Source: Acholoe squamosa (taxonomy: Eukaryota; Annelida; Polychaeta; Phyllodocida; Polynoidae). From it: a DNA stretch of 64,000 nt. The stretch spans positions 21,387,182-21,451,181 of the forward strand of contig OX439037.1 in NCBI GenBank assembly GCA_949317995.1, written 5' to 3'. Positions 27,101-42,100 of the stretch are shown here, one piece after another. Position numbers and translations under genes: made by a program. The notes below the pieces were generated by a model, which saw nothing but the letters and a program-made list of their open reading frames with translations, had not been told where the DNA came from and did not search any database. Numbering within the stretch: position 1 is the first letter of the stretch; each line of letters begins with the position of its first letter.

Positions 27101-30100
27101 CAGAGATGCCAGAGCCATTAAATCTGAAATGATTCGCTTGACATCATCTTGTCATTTGCTGCTGGCTAGGTTAACCCTTCGTTTACATCTTCATCATTTC
27201 GCTGTACTTTGCAGCCTCAAAGAAAGTCGTGAAATTCGCATGATTCAGGAGGAGCTCAATGAGTATAGGGCAATTGTGAAGACGATGCCTCTGATGAATC
27301 GTACCCAGAGGGGTGAGTACTACTGCATCTCAAACTCTCATTAGGATATGGAACAAGATGAAAGAACCTTAAACCGTATTGCTCTGTATTATAAACGCCC
27401 ATGCGCTCATTGATTTCAGGCAGTCTATATGCTGGCCCTCATTCAAGATTGGTGGTTATTCAGTGTACTTTAAATACCTCAATGTCCTCAGCACTCATTC
27501 AAGACACGGTGCTTATAAGTCCAATACGGTACACTGATAGGTTGTAGAGATTCTTTTAAAAAATAATTATGTATTTTATTGTCAGGGGCCGTGTCACAAT
27601 TTGGTCACCCATTTGCAATTGAGCATCCAATGGTGACAAGCCTTGTCTCATTAACACATTTGTCTAATTATCCATTGACCAGACATTGTATATATAGAGT
27701 TTCTTTTATGTGAAGATTAACACAGACAGCACACATTGAGTGTGATGTACAACATTCCTCTACCTGTGTGTTTTATCAGGTGTGACTGGGCAGTACCTGG
27801 CCTTTCTGACCACCATGTTTTACGATGCCAACCAAGCCTCACAGAAGGCAATTAGTGACTACTTCTTGGGAACAAGGGACGAACTCTTCTTCCACACATG
27901 CAGGAATCTTTTCCAAAGCTCAATCACATCAAGCAAAGAGTTGTAAGTATTTCAAATAGCTCCAAGAACTTGCCGTGTGCCATACGCAACCGTTTCTTCT
28001 TTATATAAGAGACTGTCCTCAACATTATCAGACATTAAGCACCTGGAGCCAATAGGAATGTGTGCTAAAATGACAAAAACCAATAAATAGCTTTTTGGGC
28101 GCTCTGGTGATATCGATTGATGTAGCTCAATGTCAACAGCATGGATCAATGTTTTAATGCACACAAGGCTAGTGCAATGTCCCAAGAAAGAAAGAAATCT
28201 TTCATGAACAATGCTGCCCAAAAGGGGCTAGTTACTACCAATCATTATAACTAAGCACAAGACTATACTGAATACAATCTTTACAGGCGTTCCTTACTTG
28301 ACAAGGATGGATCAAAATGGCAGGATACTCAAAACAACCTGGGTACCCTGAAGGCTAAGTTTAGCACCGGAAGACATGCAAACATCAACACTATCAAAAA
28401 GGTGAGATTGAAACTCAATTTTCACCAGAATTATAGTCAAAGAGATAAATTAGAACCCAAGCCTTTTCTTTAGCAGCTGTATACTTTGTTCAAAAGCAAT
28501 TGTTCAAGGATTGTGTGTCAAATACTAAAAATGTAATTAAATGCTAGTATTTTACTATGTCAGATTTTTGTCTCATTCCAGGGCATCGAACGAGAGGGAA
28601 AGAAAATCAAACGCGAGCAATACATGAATGGGGTAAGATGCAAATAAAGCAAATTTCAAAATTACATGTTAATGAATCACATGGATAGATATGTAAAGTA
28701 TCTTGCTTTGTTCCAGATAATCCCCTCTGCCCAGGCCCCTTCCAAGGTGGCAGTGACTGGGGAACCATCAATCAAGGAGAAGCCTCAACAGGATGAGTTC
28801 AACATTCAACTACTCCTTGAGCTACTCGCCGCTATGTGTGATGGACAGAAGAAAGACTTACAGGTAAGTAGAAAGAGCCAGGTGCTCCACCCAATTCTTT
28901 TCTTAAATGCCTTTTTAATGTGTTTTCAGTTGGCTCTAGTAGAAGACATAGCCCATGTAATGTCGTGCAGATGTTGCCTCTCCATGCCATTGTTTTTTTT
29001 CTATCAGCCCAATTTTATATACATTTTCTGGGCAGGTTTAGAGATCCACTAGATCTAGTCTAATTGCCTATTTTAGTTTTAATTTGAAACACAACATCTA
29101 GCTTGCCAGATAGGCTTCTTCTAGCTAGCCAGCTGCTACACTCTTAGCCCCAGTTGTAATTGGGCTATGAAGACCAATGTAGTGGGTACTGCGCAACCCA
29201 CTGTTGGGTCATTGGATTTGTGTTGACAGCAACTACCACTGTTTTCCAAAAGTAGAAGCAATCTAATGCAAAAAGCTTGCCCGGGTCTGACAGTGTACAA
29301 TTGGGTCTGACCGCCCCCCTTTTTTTTTGTGATGGTCACGCCCTATGAAAAAAGCCCTTCCACTTATCTGATTCACACATGATTTGGGCATGACTCACAC
29401 AAATGTACATGACGACGCCCACTATGAGATGGTGCCAAAGTTGGAGCCAGAAATCTAGCTATAGTGGATGACCCGCTTCAGCCATATGTTGGAATGGAAA
29501 GTTAGGCCAAAAAAAAGGTGTGTTTCCAGTTACATGAAGTACAAAGCTAGGGTCGGTAGGTCGGATTTTTTTCTCCTTTTTTTAAATTTTTTTTTTTTAT
29601 TTTTTTATTTATTCATTTTCTTTTTTTGGGGGGGAGGGAGAGGAGTCTTCCTCCTGTCCAATATAGGCATGTTAAATATCAAAAGAAACATAATTTCAAG
29701 GTGAACCTGAGAGGATATGTGGCCACAATAGTCTGACAATATTATAAGGGAGTGGTTATTATTTATCAACAGGGTGATTGGTGGGTTTGAGGGGGGCATA
29801 AAAATTTTGGACCCCTCCTGAGGGAGGGCACAAAAAGTTTAGTCCCTTTTTAGCAAAATAAAGTCTGTGTGCTACTAAAAAAATGACCGCTTCACACGGC
29901 AGGGGCATAAAAGATTTTTGTGCATCGACACAATTTTGGCGATCAGCAGATTTTTTTCCGACTCCCCAACCACTATGACAAAAAATGATCACGACCCCCC
30001 CACTAAGAACTGATTTTGCTAAATGAAAAAAAAAATTAATCGGCCCGGTTTTGCTAGGGTCGGTCGGGTAACTGGAAACAAACCTTTTTTTCTTGGCCTT

Positions 30101-33100
30101 AGCTGAAACAAGGTCTTGCCAGGCCTTACAAATTATGCCACCTGAGACCCATTAAATAAAGAATGTATTTCTACGAGAGGTAAAATGCACTTACGTGAGG
30201 AAATTTTACGATTTACTACAAACTCTTGTAGGGAATCGTTAAATAAACATGGTACAGTATTTCTGGTATACAAGACCCTTCTTTAGCCAAGTGTTAAATA
30301 AAAATATACAGTACCCACTTCTTGTAATTTAATTGCACTTACGAGAGGCTGAATAGTGTAAAATAAATGAGATTTATCTCACTCAAAAATGGAAAACCCA
30401 AATAAGGAAAAATGTATATAAAACAGAAAAAGACACTGGGGATGTGTGAGATATTGAATAGACATTGTATTCACCAAATTGTGTAGACCTATGTTTAATA
30501 TTATGATTTATATTAAGGTTTATGTTCATTTTTAGAATTTTCCCTCTACAATAGCCTCAAACTGATCGTTAAATAAAGACCTCTTGTAAATCTGACTTTA
30601 CAAGAGGTCGTAAGTCATGCCCATATTTACGAGAGGTGAACTTACGAGGGGCTTACGGTACCTTATTTACGGTACATGTACCATTCTTATTTAACGTTAT
30701 ACCACGATTTCTGGGTTACTCAGTGCTTTTTGCTGGATATTCCCATGCACATACCTGTCGATATTGCACACCCTGTAGGCTGTAACATCAATTTTGTAAG
30801 GCGTGTGGTTATCCATGGATAACCCACATGCCTCTCATGTCCCTCCATGTCATATGTTACATGTTAAAACCCATGAAATATTCAAGGCCAGGGTAGGGAT
30901 CGAACCTGCAGTCTCACATCCCAAATCCAACTCCCTATGCACTGTGCCACAGGGACTGACGTGTGATGGTCTGGGTTTGCTTGGTAAGCTTGTAGAGGTA
31001 GGCGGGACGAGTCCGGGTCCGGGCGTATATTTTTGTTCAAATATAGCCAAGCCGAGACGACCGTTGAAAGAGGAGACGCCGTGGCCTAGTGGTTAGCGGA
31101 TTGCGCTCAGCCGTCAGAGGTACGCGGGTCGAATCCCAGTCCAGGCGCATCTTTTTCCGCTGTGTGCGCTGTATTATACACAAACATAACCGCGAGACGT
31201 TTTTTTCGTCGTGTTCTGCTGCCAAGCCTAGCCGAGACAGGCTGCAGAACACTAATTATTTTTCCACTATTGGCCTATATAGCATTTGGGCGAAAATAAA
31301 ATACTTGTGCAAGTATCTGGGCTTAGCTACTATTATTTTCTTGTAGATATACATTTTTCCCAATAATTTAGGGCCATGGCATGTGGTACAATGTGATTAA
31401 CTTTTGTGCTATAGGCCTTAGAGTGCGGACATACCCAGATTTGGGGGTTTTGCAGTGAATGATTTCAATAAATTCTCTAATTAAATAGAGCGCACCCCCC
31501 TCAACTTACCATCAAATATCAGTCTAAATAACACTCAAATCGATTAATATACACCCTAAGGATTAATTTGATACCTGGTTTGCCTACCCACTGTCAGATT
31601 TTAGACCAATAATCATTGTACAACACCCAGTGCGGAGCTACAAAGTGTCTCCTTCTGCCAACTCCCGTCAATTGGTGTTCTGCAACCGACAGGCGCTGTC
31701 GCTGTCCGCTGCCGGGCGACGAGGTGTATTATACACAAACATAACCGCGAGACGCATTCAAAGCTTTAGCTGTCCATTTTTTTTCGCCGTGTGCTGCTGC
31801 CAAGCCTAGCCGAGACAGGTGCTGTCACTGTCCGCTGCCGGGCGACGCGGCGTATTATACACAAACATAACCGCGAGACGCATTCAAAGCTTTAGCTGTC
31901 CATTTTTTTCCACCGTGTGCCACGGCCAAGCCTAGCCGAGATGGGCTCTGTCGCTGTCCGCTGCCGGGCGACGAGGTGTATGTACCTGTGTACTCACACT
32001 ATGGCATGGCTTCGAGTCCCGGGGAGGGGGAATAATTTTTGTTTTCAACTTGAATTTATTGGTATTCTTTTGATTATTTATTGGTTTCGTGGTATAAAAT
32101 AAGTAGTCAAGGGATAATTCATGACTCGTGTGTGTTAGCAAAGGCTACGGCCGAGTGTAATTAGCCTTCACTAACACACACTGGTCATGAATTATCCATT
32201 GATTACTTGTTCAATATTGTACCTATGGTTTCGTAACCATTCTTTGTTTAACGGGTCTCTGGTAAATCCTGTCATTCAACCACGTTCATCTTAAATATAT
32301 GAATATGTTGTGTTGGCTCATTTCCCACAGGATTACCTGAGAGATCAACCAGACAACATCAAGTCCATTAATCTGGTGGGAGAGGTGGTGAAATACTTCC
32401 ACTATCTGCACACCAGGATTGACGATTCTAATATTGGCCTCCTCATTCAACTACTCACGACGCTCAATGAATTTTGCTCAGTAAGTTCAATCTTCAACAG
32501 AAGCTTCAGATCTCTTTCAAGCTAATAAACAACTTAGTTAACAAATCCTGTAACTGATCATATGTCAGATGAGGGGAAAGGGCCCTCCGAGGTTAAATAT
32601 AAAATTCAAAATTGATGTTATCAGCTTTAAAATGAGATATAACACTTGTAGATATCCCTTCTAGTTTTGGAGATATTGCTTCACGAAAATAGAATGACAT
32701 GACTGTGTCAATACAGGCAATAAGCTCTATCATCCATTGTTTTAATTAAATCAGGCATCTAATTAGCATAATCAATTGAAAAATGACCATCCCTTTCTAT
32801 ACATTTGGTCATAGCTTTGGAGCTAGAAATGGTATCTTTATATGCTTTTTTCAGTGTATGAATCTCCATGAATTATTTTATCAGTTGACATTATTTTTTT
32901 CTCTTTGGAATATAATTTTGGTTTCCATGGCAACACATTTCTCTGAAAACCCTTATTTAGGCCTTATTTTGGATTCAAAACGTTTCATTTATATTCCAAA
33001 TATACAGGAAGTGCCAGGAAATAGAACATTTGAGAAAACCACCCTTTTCTGTGTAAAAAAGTACATAAAAGCTACTTTTGGCCTATTTTTCACATTTTTA

Positions 33101-36100
33101 GCTTTCGTAGCTCCCCTAGTGCTAAATCCAGTAGTAAAAATTCCGCACGGAGGGCCCTTCCCCTCATCTGCCCTGAGAAATATTTTGGTGAGCAATCATG
33201 CTTAAAATCATTAGACAGAAGACCCTAAAGAGCAAAAGATGAATTACATGTAATACCTATTATGCTGGGTTCGTTTCGGAAGGGATGGCGGTGGGGGAGG
33301 GAGGTCCCTGGGCACATGTGTGACCTTTTTTCTATTCAATTGAGGGTCTTGGCAACTGGTAAAGGCACAATCTTGAAATATGCCTAAAACTCTTTCAGCA
33401 AAATTTCAATTATGAAAAAGTTACTAAAATGCAATTCATGAACATCTTTGCAGGGGAATGCTGAGAACATTCATGCAGTGTTTGACCATGACCTGTGTGA
33501 CTATCTGAACTATGTGCTGAGACAAGACTTCAAGTTGTCCAAACCTATGAAAAAACTGAAGCTCCATGAGATCATCGGCATCCTCATCATGTCTATGGTG
33601 GAAGAGGACCATCCCTCCACGACAAGGCTCACACTGGTAAGTAGCACGAAAATTGTAGAGACGTCTTTGCTACATCAAAAGCCAAAAGAGAAAGATCTCA
33701 CCCACAAGTAAATTAATAGAACTAGTACTATGATGGCTCTGGGAATCCATACAGTTCCAAAGCTTCAACCTTTGATGATTGACTGATGCAATACATTTTA
33801 TTTTTATGGGGCATCCTGTAGCTGGCACCTACTGTGCAGTACATATACATACCTAAACGTTCTTGTCATATATTCTCATTGATCCACTCTGAGGGGGGTT
33901 GTATCCCCCCAGGGCAAAACCCAGGGTGGGGGGGGGGGGCGAGGGGTGATTGCAGATTATCATCTGCACTGGTTTTTTTGGACATAATTATCTCACTAAT
34001 TGACAAATAGCTTAGTATAAACACTAGCATAATGATAAAGCCTTTTCTACTTCTAAACTCTGCATGGTTCTGAAAACACCTTTTGTTGTACTGCTTGTCT
34101 ATCAGAGACATGTATTTAGTTTGTCCACCCTCATCTCTGTGTCAGCATTATGCGGTCCTGAAAACACATGGCTTATTTACATGGGATCTTTCAGGGTTGT
34201 GAGAAGGGGGTACCTGCCACAGGCACACACTAGTCACCCCTATCTACTGTCTATGAGTACAAATTGAAATAGGTTACACTGAGTAACAGACAGTGGACAG
34301 GTAACAGTTCACTCAAGTATTGCCCTGTTGCACATAATAATAATTATTGCAAAACACTTCAATTGCAGTCAAGGACCTTAGCAGCTAGGAGTCCAGAGTC
34401 TCTTTAGTAATACAAGGGGAAATCCTATCATTATGGAAACTATTACAGAATATTTTTGCAAGACTCCTTTCGAATCATAATCAGCTGAAATCTCACGAAA
34501 TTCATTCATTAGTTCTTGTGCAGTAAATATGATCCCCTACAACACAGACCAACCCCCATAGCACAACAATGAAAACGAAGTGGCCGAAATCCCTACTGTC
34601 ACACCGTAATATAACTACTAAGGACCTACACAGGTTTGCTTCTGCCTGTGGTTATGTTTATGGAAAGTTGTTATTCACATGAAATAAATCTGCCAGTTAC
34701 TTGCTAGGCCTATATATGCTGGCAGACCATGACAACAAACTGACATGCCGTCCTTATGGGGATAACTCTTGTAATTTTGTTATGTTCCAGGAAGTGAGAA
34801 ATGCTTTGGATGTTGAGAGGCTGATGGGGATAGCAAACCGCTACTACCACCGAGCAGTAAGTTGAACATAATCACCAATATGAATTAAATATAGGTAAAA
34901 GTTGTAGAAATTTAAGAAATGGAGATTGTAGAAATTGTAAGATACGCTAAAAGGTTCTGAGAGGATTAGCAATGAACTAGTCTCTTTATTTTTCTGCTAG
35001 CTGATGGTGACTCCCAAGGACTCGGCCTATACAACCTCAAACCAGGTAAAAGTGGCACCCAGATGGGCCAGAGATCTGATGTTGGAGGTAGGCTTCAAGT
35101 ACCACTTCATAGTCCAGAGAATGCTAGACATCCAGCCAGACATTCACATTGAGGATATTGATGAAGGTACGTCAATTTTTTACTAAATTCAGATACAGCC
35201 TAATTCCCTCACAGGGATTTTGATAATTTACCTCCTAATGTTCATCACCTAAACTACCGGAGAATCTCCACTTGTAAGATGTCCAAAGTTATCATAAATT
35301 ACACTGTATGAGGAATAATTGTGTATTTCATACTGCATCAAATCTATTTCAGATTCAGAGGAGGAGAAATATGACGCTGCCAAGAAGTACTATGAGGAGA
35401 ATTCCTTGTCAGTTGAGGTTGTCACACCCAAAGGACTGCAGAAGATACGCTTCAGGGTAAAAGATAAGGTGTGTTTGACGTTAAGCAGTCTATACCTACT
35501 GGGCATATTCAAGACTTAGATAATTATTTATAATATGTCTTAAGATTCCATCCTGTGCCCCCGCCGCTTAATTAAGACTGGCGCTTAATCAAGACCTGAT
35601 ACTTCAGGGTTAAATCCACTGGCGTCTGTTGCTAAGTGAGTGACCATTCCGTCACCATTGCGACCATTATATAAACTGCTTTTAAGTACGCATAAACCGA
35701 TTAAGCTGCTAAATTCGCTGACAATTTTTTTAATAACCGGTGGATGGTCAGGAATCAGCTCACCCCCCCCCCTTCTCGCTGTAGTAATATTCCACAGCTG
35801 ATTTTAGCTGACAAGCGGCATGCAGAATGTGACTACAATGGAAAAAATGAATGAAATGAGTAAAGTTCTTGTGACGTAAAAATCGGGGCTTAACATCTAA
35901 CTGAACTCATCAATCAAGATAAATGACTTACACATGACACAACGGATATCTAAATGATGATGTGGTGGACAAAATGTGATGGATCTTATCCTTCCTGTTT
36001 CAGAGAGCTCTAAGGGAAGAGACAAAGGAGAAAGTAAAATGGTCCATACAAAGGGGCAGTGCTAGTGACAAACTGAGGGACCTACTAGACTGGTCTAAAG

Positions 36101-39100
36101 ACATACTTGAAGACATTGAATACCAACGCAAAATCCGGAAAAGGAAAGCAGTGACGTTTCTCATCGAGAAATGGTAAATACAACAATGTATTAAGCATCT
36201 GAAACTAAAGTCTGGATGGGAATGGTTCCGTTGTGATAGCCCTCTTGATAATTAAATGTCTGTTTTCAGAAATCCATGGTACTGAAACCAATCAATAGTC
36301 ATGGATCATCGTCAAATGGCTGGTCAGAGGGGCCCAAAAACAATTTTACAGTATGGTAAAATGCTTTTGTGTATATAATGTACATATGTTGGGCTACAAT
36401 GCCCATATATGAGGGAGGGTTAAATATATTTCATAGGATGCCCACAGTACAAAATGCCCTATTACATGGTTGCAGACGTGTCCATGCACTATATATTCAA
36501 TGCCATAGCTCAGAGTAGCAGTCAGGCAGAATATCCTCACTAACATGCAATGTTCCTTTCATATCAAGGAACAACTAACATATAATAGTTTTACTTAAAT
36601 ACAAAGCAGCTTGCTGTATGACTTCATGTATGGTCGTAGACATGTCCCTGGTCGTAGACATGTCCTTGTATTTGTATTCAGTGTCATAGCTCAGAGTTGC
36701 ACTAAGACAGAAAAATCTCATTAACATTCAATGTTCCTTTCATATCAAGGTATAATTCACACATAACAAGGACAGTCAAATATCAAGCATCTTGCAATAT
36801 AACTGTAAACATGTCTATGGTCGTAGACGTGTCCATGTCAATACTTTTCTTATGATATATCTGGTTCTATGTGGAATCTATTAACCAACCTTACAGTTTT
36901 TTTTCTGTCATATGAAGGTATTGGGCCCACATAATAAGGATAGTTAAATATAAGATAACTATCAGCTATGAGTACATGTACGGTCGTAGACATGTCCTTG
37001 CGTAAACTACCCCAAAACCATATAATAGCCTCTAGGACATACAGTTTAACAGGCAGGTTCAATTCTTTTTGTGAGCTACATAGGTACATGTAAGGTCCCT
37101 ACTTGGTAAATTTTATTAGTCCATCCATAGTGTCTTTCACAGTGCAAAACGACCTAAAAAAAGTTGTAGACGTGTCCTCACGATGATTACACCAAAGGAT
37201 TTATGCACCTAGTGATCACAAAAGATAATGCATGGACCCCTAACTGTTACCAAAAAAATTCTCTACTCCAGGGGGGATATCCCAGATCAAATAAATAAGG
37301 TTTTGGCCCTTTATTTTTTCTTTGGTAGCAAGGGGAAAAAATCAGTTTCTCGTTTTTACCCAAAAAATGGCCCTTTTTGGCCCTTTGCACCCAGGGCTAT
37401 AGCTCACTTATTATGCATAGGAGATAGGCAAAACCATGGTTCCCCTTCAAGCTCTGAGCGTTAAAAACCAGAATGCATACATAGCACAACTAGATCTCTT
37501 ATTTTGAAAAATTTATTGAGTGGGAGGCAAAGATAACCCATTTGACGATGATCTGTGACTATCAGGATACTAAGCCATATTCATATTATATGATTTTTTT
37601 TAATGATCGAGGACGACTTCTTGAAATATCATCTATAATATCATCTGGGATATTATAGATCATGATATCCAGATTAACCTCTTCCTGAAAAATGTTGAAC
37701 ACTGAAAACCTGAGAGGCCCGAAACTAGTCAGTGCAGACGACTTTAGGTCCTCAGGTTGACAATACCTAAATCTACAGCTTTATTTCGTCAAAATGATGA
37801 CTTCAGGTCGTCATCCTGTCCACCTAAGTCGTCAGTATGATGACTTTGTATTGTCAGTATGACGAGTTTAGGTTGTCATTTGGCCTTGACTACCCTAAAC
37901 TCGTCTTTATTGACGAGTTTTAGGCGGCGGTATGTTTTCTGTGAATCATTATCTATACATACTACTGGGGAATTTTCTTCTCAATACCAATTATATATTA
38001 TAACTATTTGACTTTAATATAGTTCAGCGTTTGATAGCTAAGGGATCAAACAATTATATCAATTGACTTCCATACACTTCTTTTCAATGTAGGAAGTGGT
38101 GGAACTACGTGGTGATTGTCCTGAGTCTAGCATTCAACATCTTCATGCTAATTTCCTGGGAAGCTCCAGGAGCTTTGGGAAAAACTCCGCTTGACACGGT
38201 GAGCAAAACGCTCCCTGACTCCATCACCAGGTAGGCCCAGTATAATTGTACATTCGCTTTGCCTTTCTGGTCTACTCACCCCATTATAACAACTATTAAG
38301 TTCCGTTTTGGTACTTTGATTTTTGACCACATCATGGAAGACGAGAGACAAATTCATCATCTCTCCCACCTGTTTTCATGATTTTATACTTCACTGCGTG
38401 CAAGTGACAAGATCAACACATAGCATTCTTTGGGATCTTTTTTTTTGTGGCTATTACCAGATTACCGGTATATTGTGTATGCATAACTCTGTGCTTACAA
38501 ATAAGCCTAATGAGTAAAATAACAGACGCATGATATTTACTGAAACAAGATATGTATTCGGCAGTTGATAGGGGTGCATTGTTCAGTCTTCCGGGATTTG
38601 AGGAAGGCTTTTGAGGAAGGTTTTTGCTCAGTCCCCCCCCCTCAGTTCTCAGTTCTGCCCTCTTTTGGAGAAAAGAGGAAGGTTGATAGTGAGGCAAACG
38701 TCCTGATGTTTGATGTCAGGGCATAGGAGACTTTGTGAATGATTTCAATTATTTGGTTACCATTGATTCTCATCTGACATTTGATAAGTTCTTGAGTAAA
38801 AAATTGCAAGCTTGGAAAAAAAATTAGAAGTAATGCTGCTGCAAGTTGGATCCTGTAGTACAACATATTGGTGACATGAAGTGCCCATTATATACGCATA
38901 GGGTTGCTCAGTGGCCGAATTTAGTGGGGGTCTGATATATGTATACATGTACAATAAACATAGGTAGAATAGATAGTAGGCCTATGTCTCCTCTTCCCTG
39001 TATACATAATATATAGAGAGTAATATACATTCGGTACTTTGAATTAACTATTCATGTATATGGTGGTATAAAGATAATAACGGCTTTTCTGGACATTATC

Positions 39101-42100
39101 TGCCTATTCCTATTGGCAGTCTCACTACCAGAAGGTATGTAGTGAGACTAACTTTTAATATGCTCTCGATGGAATAAGAGCTGCCCTGATGGTAATGAGC
39201 TATCTAGGACAAGTAATAGAGATAATCTTTAGTCAACATTATACTTGTCTATTAAACCAGAAACTTGGATATGTGTCTGCTATCCATACATAGTTTTAGG
39301 AATATGCATCCTATACCTATCTATCTATTAACATAGACCTTCAACAATGTCAGTCAGCAAATCTAGTTTAGTTCTTTATTTAAATCTATCAATTTCTGCA
39401 ATTGCCCTTTAAAACCTCATCACTCAGGCTGTTCGAGCAGTGCGATGTTTTATAAATGACACTCATCTCATATAATGATCTATCTGTTACCATTGAAAAC
39501 TAAAGCACAGGGAATTATTTCTATGCGTCTTAGCTGCAAAATACCTTACATCCGTGCATCTGATATCAGCAAAGTTTCTAACCTGTGTTTCCCTTAGACT
39601 ACAACCTAAGTATTAGACCTGATTATCAACATGTATCTGTAAGATGGGAGTTAGCCAATTCGCATTTGTTTCCATTTTTATACCTCTACAGTTCTTGATC
39701 CTTCCAGTCTCTTTAACAAGTCAATACAATGGCCATCATAGAAAATGTCTCCTTGAGGATGTGTGTCATTACGCCATTACAGAGTTCTCTCACCTCATCT
39801 TCAGCTCCTCTTCTTTAGCCAAACAAAAAAAAACTTCAAACTCAAACTCAATGTACCCCTGGCGATGTATATCGCATTATTCCTAAGGTTAAAGAATCAC
39901 AATACCTTTAGACAGTGCAATATACCGGTAGCTGGGTAGCTATTCCAAAAAGAATTCGAGACCTCATTCTACGAAATGGCCTTATGTCGACAAAAGCATA
40001 AGGTTTTTAAGGTACGGTCTATTAAAGAGCACCAAACTTGCTATTCTCATAAAAAAAAGCAATGCAATGCTAAAACTGTACAACTGAGAGTATGTGTCAT
40101 ATTCATGGGGAATCTAGGCTTCATTGAATATGATTGTATTTGCTTTCATGTACAGTCCAGTGCCGAAGACTTACTCCTGGTACAACTATATCCTATGGCC
40201 TGTGGGAATCGTTCACAACATATTCTCCCTCATTGTCGTCGTTGCCTACTTCTTATCCAATAACCCTGTCCTACCTTCATGGTAAGGACGCTTTTTATTG
40301 TTATTTTGATAAAAAGAAATGTTTTGGTTCACAAACGTCATACATGTACAGCGATATAAGTGAACTCAATTAACTTATAAAAGTTTAAATTCTAATATTA
40401 AGTTATATCAGAATCATTGTTTCAAATCGAATCTACCATTAATGAGCCGCATTTTTGTTTCTAAGAATCATAAAATCTCCTTCTAGTCATACGATGGTTG
40501 TCATCGGAAAGAATTCATAATTATAGAAAGCCAACAACAGAACATTGATAAGCATTGTTAAATTGATACTAATGTTATGCTATTCGTTAGCCTAAGGTGG
40601 GGCAATGGGGACAAAGGGGAAGAGGAGGGAAAGGACACCGAAAGGCAGTCGCATCTGAGACCACAATTCATCAGTATTATCTCTCTATACTACCTGGTAG
40701 GTACTAAAATCTTCGACTTAATTGGAGCCTTGTTCCAATTTTTTTGTATTTTTGTAAATTAATGGTGATGAATAATATTGATTATAATCATTAAGTCATG
40801 TATGTGGTCTACAAGAGGGCGGCCAACAAAGGACCAAAGCAGGCCTAATCTCTAGCTGTCGACTTAACTGCATGGTTGTAATGCCCTACATTTTCCATTT
40901 TCTAGGCATTCTTCGTGTTCTCCATATGCGGCACCATATTCTATGGCTACTTCTTTGCCTTCCATCTTCTTAACATAGTCTTCAACAACAATCTACTTCA
41001 GCGTGTTATAAAGGCTGTCACACAAAATGGTCAGTAAAATTATTTTAAACTACCGAGGCCAATTTTTTTTTTTTTTGAGATTTTCTTTGTATTTTTCATA
41101 ATTTTTCATGAATATAATCTTTGGGTGTCCAGTTGATAGTTTCAATAGGCATATCCTTTGCATATTCTTCATATTTATCATGTTTTCCATGTTCCTGCAA
41201 ACTGGTTTGGACTATCTCAAAGAATCGAATAGATTTACCCATACATTTCTATACAAAATCAAGAAAAGAAAAATTAAAAAAGAATAAATCCTAACTACCG
41301 ACCCTAGGTCTTTGAATTATGTTACTGGAAACCCATGAATTCTTTTTTTTTTTTGGCTCAATCATGAAATGAATTAAAATATCTTAAAACCATTTTTCAC
41401 ATTAATTAAATTCCATCCCCTTGTTTTTAATCTATAGGTGACAAAACCTGGGAAATCATAACATTAGGGGAAATCCCCTTTTTCAGATTCATGTCTTTAG
41501 CTACATTTTGGTACTTTGCCTGACAATATGTGACCCATCAAGGTAAAACACCCCTCTGTGGGGGATTTTTAATTCCCCATTTGGCCACCAGGAGGCATTG
41601 GAGGGGCAAAATTACTCTAAAATCATTATAAAGATATATTAAGCAAATTTTTGATGCAGAATTCAATGGTCTCATTTAAAATGCACCACTTTCAGTAGAA
41701 ATGGCCCATATTTGGATGGTAAAATGAACATTTTTCATGAAAAATCAACCTATATGCCTGTTCCTGGTTGCCATGGCAACCATTCCAATAATAAAAATTT
41801 GCAGATTTTTATGCCAATTTTCGGGGATATTCACCAAAAAACCAAAACTGAAAACTGAAATTGAAAATTCCTTATAGATCAAAATCTATGATAAAAATCA
41901 CCATATTGTTATGTATTTCTCGTGAAAAAGGCTAATTTATTGTGTTTTTAGACATTATTATGTATTTAGGGCTTAATCCTCAATTTGAAATATGAATAAC
42001 GACCTATGTTCAGGGAGGGGTTCTGACATAACTACTGGGAATATTTAAACCAATGATGTCTCATTTTAAAGATCTTGAGATGAACTTTGATAACGAACTT

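Larger units (their letters stand above)
30723..32205. mobile_element. Composite tRNA-related repeat with hairpin ends, intron 27
   Basis: It starts with a segment GTGCTTTTT...CTGGATATTCCCAT...ATACCTGTCGATATTGCA (30723-30778), shared almost unchanged with 57967-58011. It contains a palindrome (30800-30835), a minus-strand tRNA-like head (30885-30958), a plus-strand tRNA-like head (31078-31148) and a 129-bp tandem repeat (31690-31985). A CTTCGAGTCCCGGGG box follows near 32009, and a long hairpin (32109-32203) ends it. The CTTCGAGTCCCGGGG part and its AT-rich tail recur at 63480-63560, so this is one repeat family with two copies here. Confidence 0.6.

Noticed and set aside
31078-31148. Functional tRNA gene
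   Set aside because: Pol III boxes are present but the acceptor stem does not close and the unit is embedded in a repeat; SINE-related is more likely.
32783-33205. 140-codon open frame in intron 28
   Set aside because: It lies within an inverted-repeat element and reads as AT-rich hydrophobic noise.
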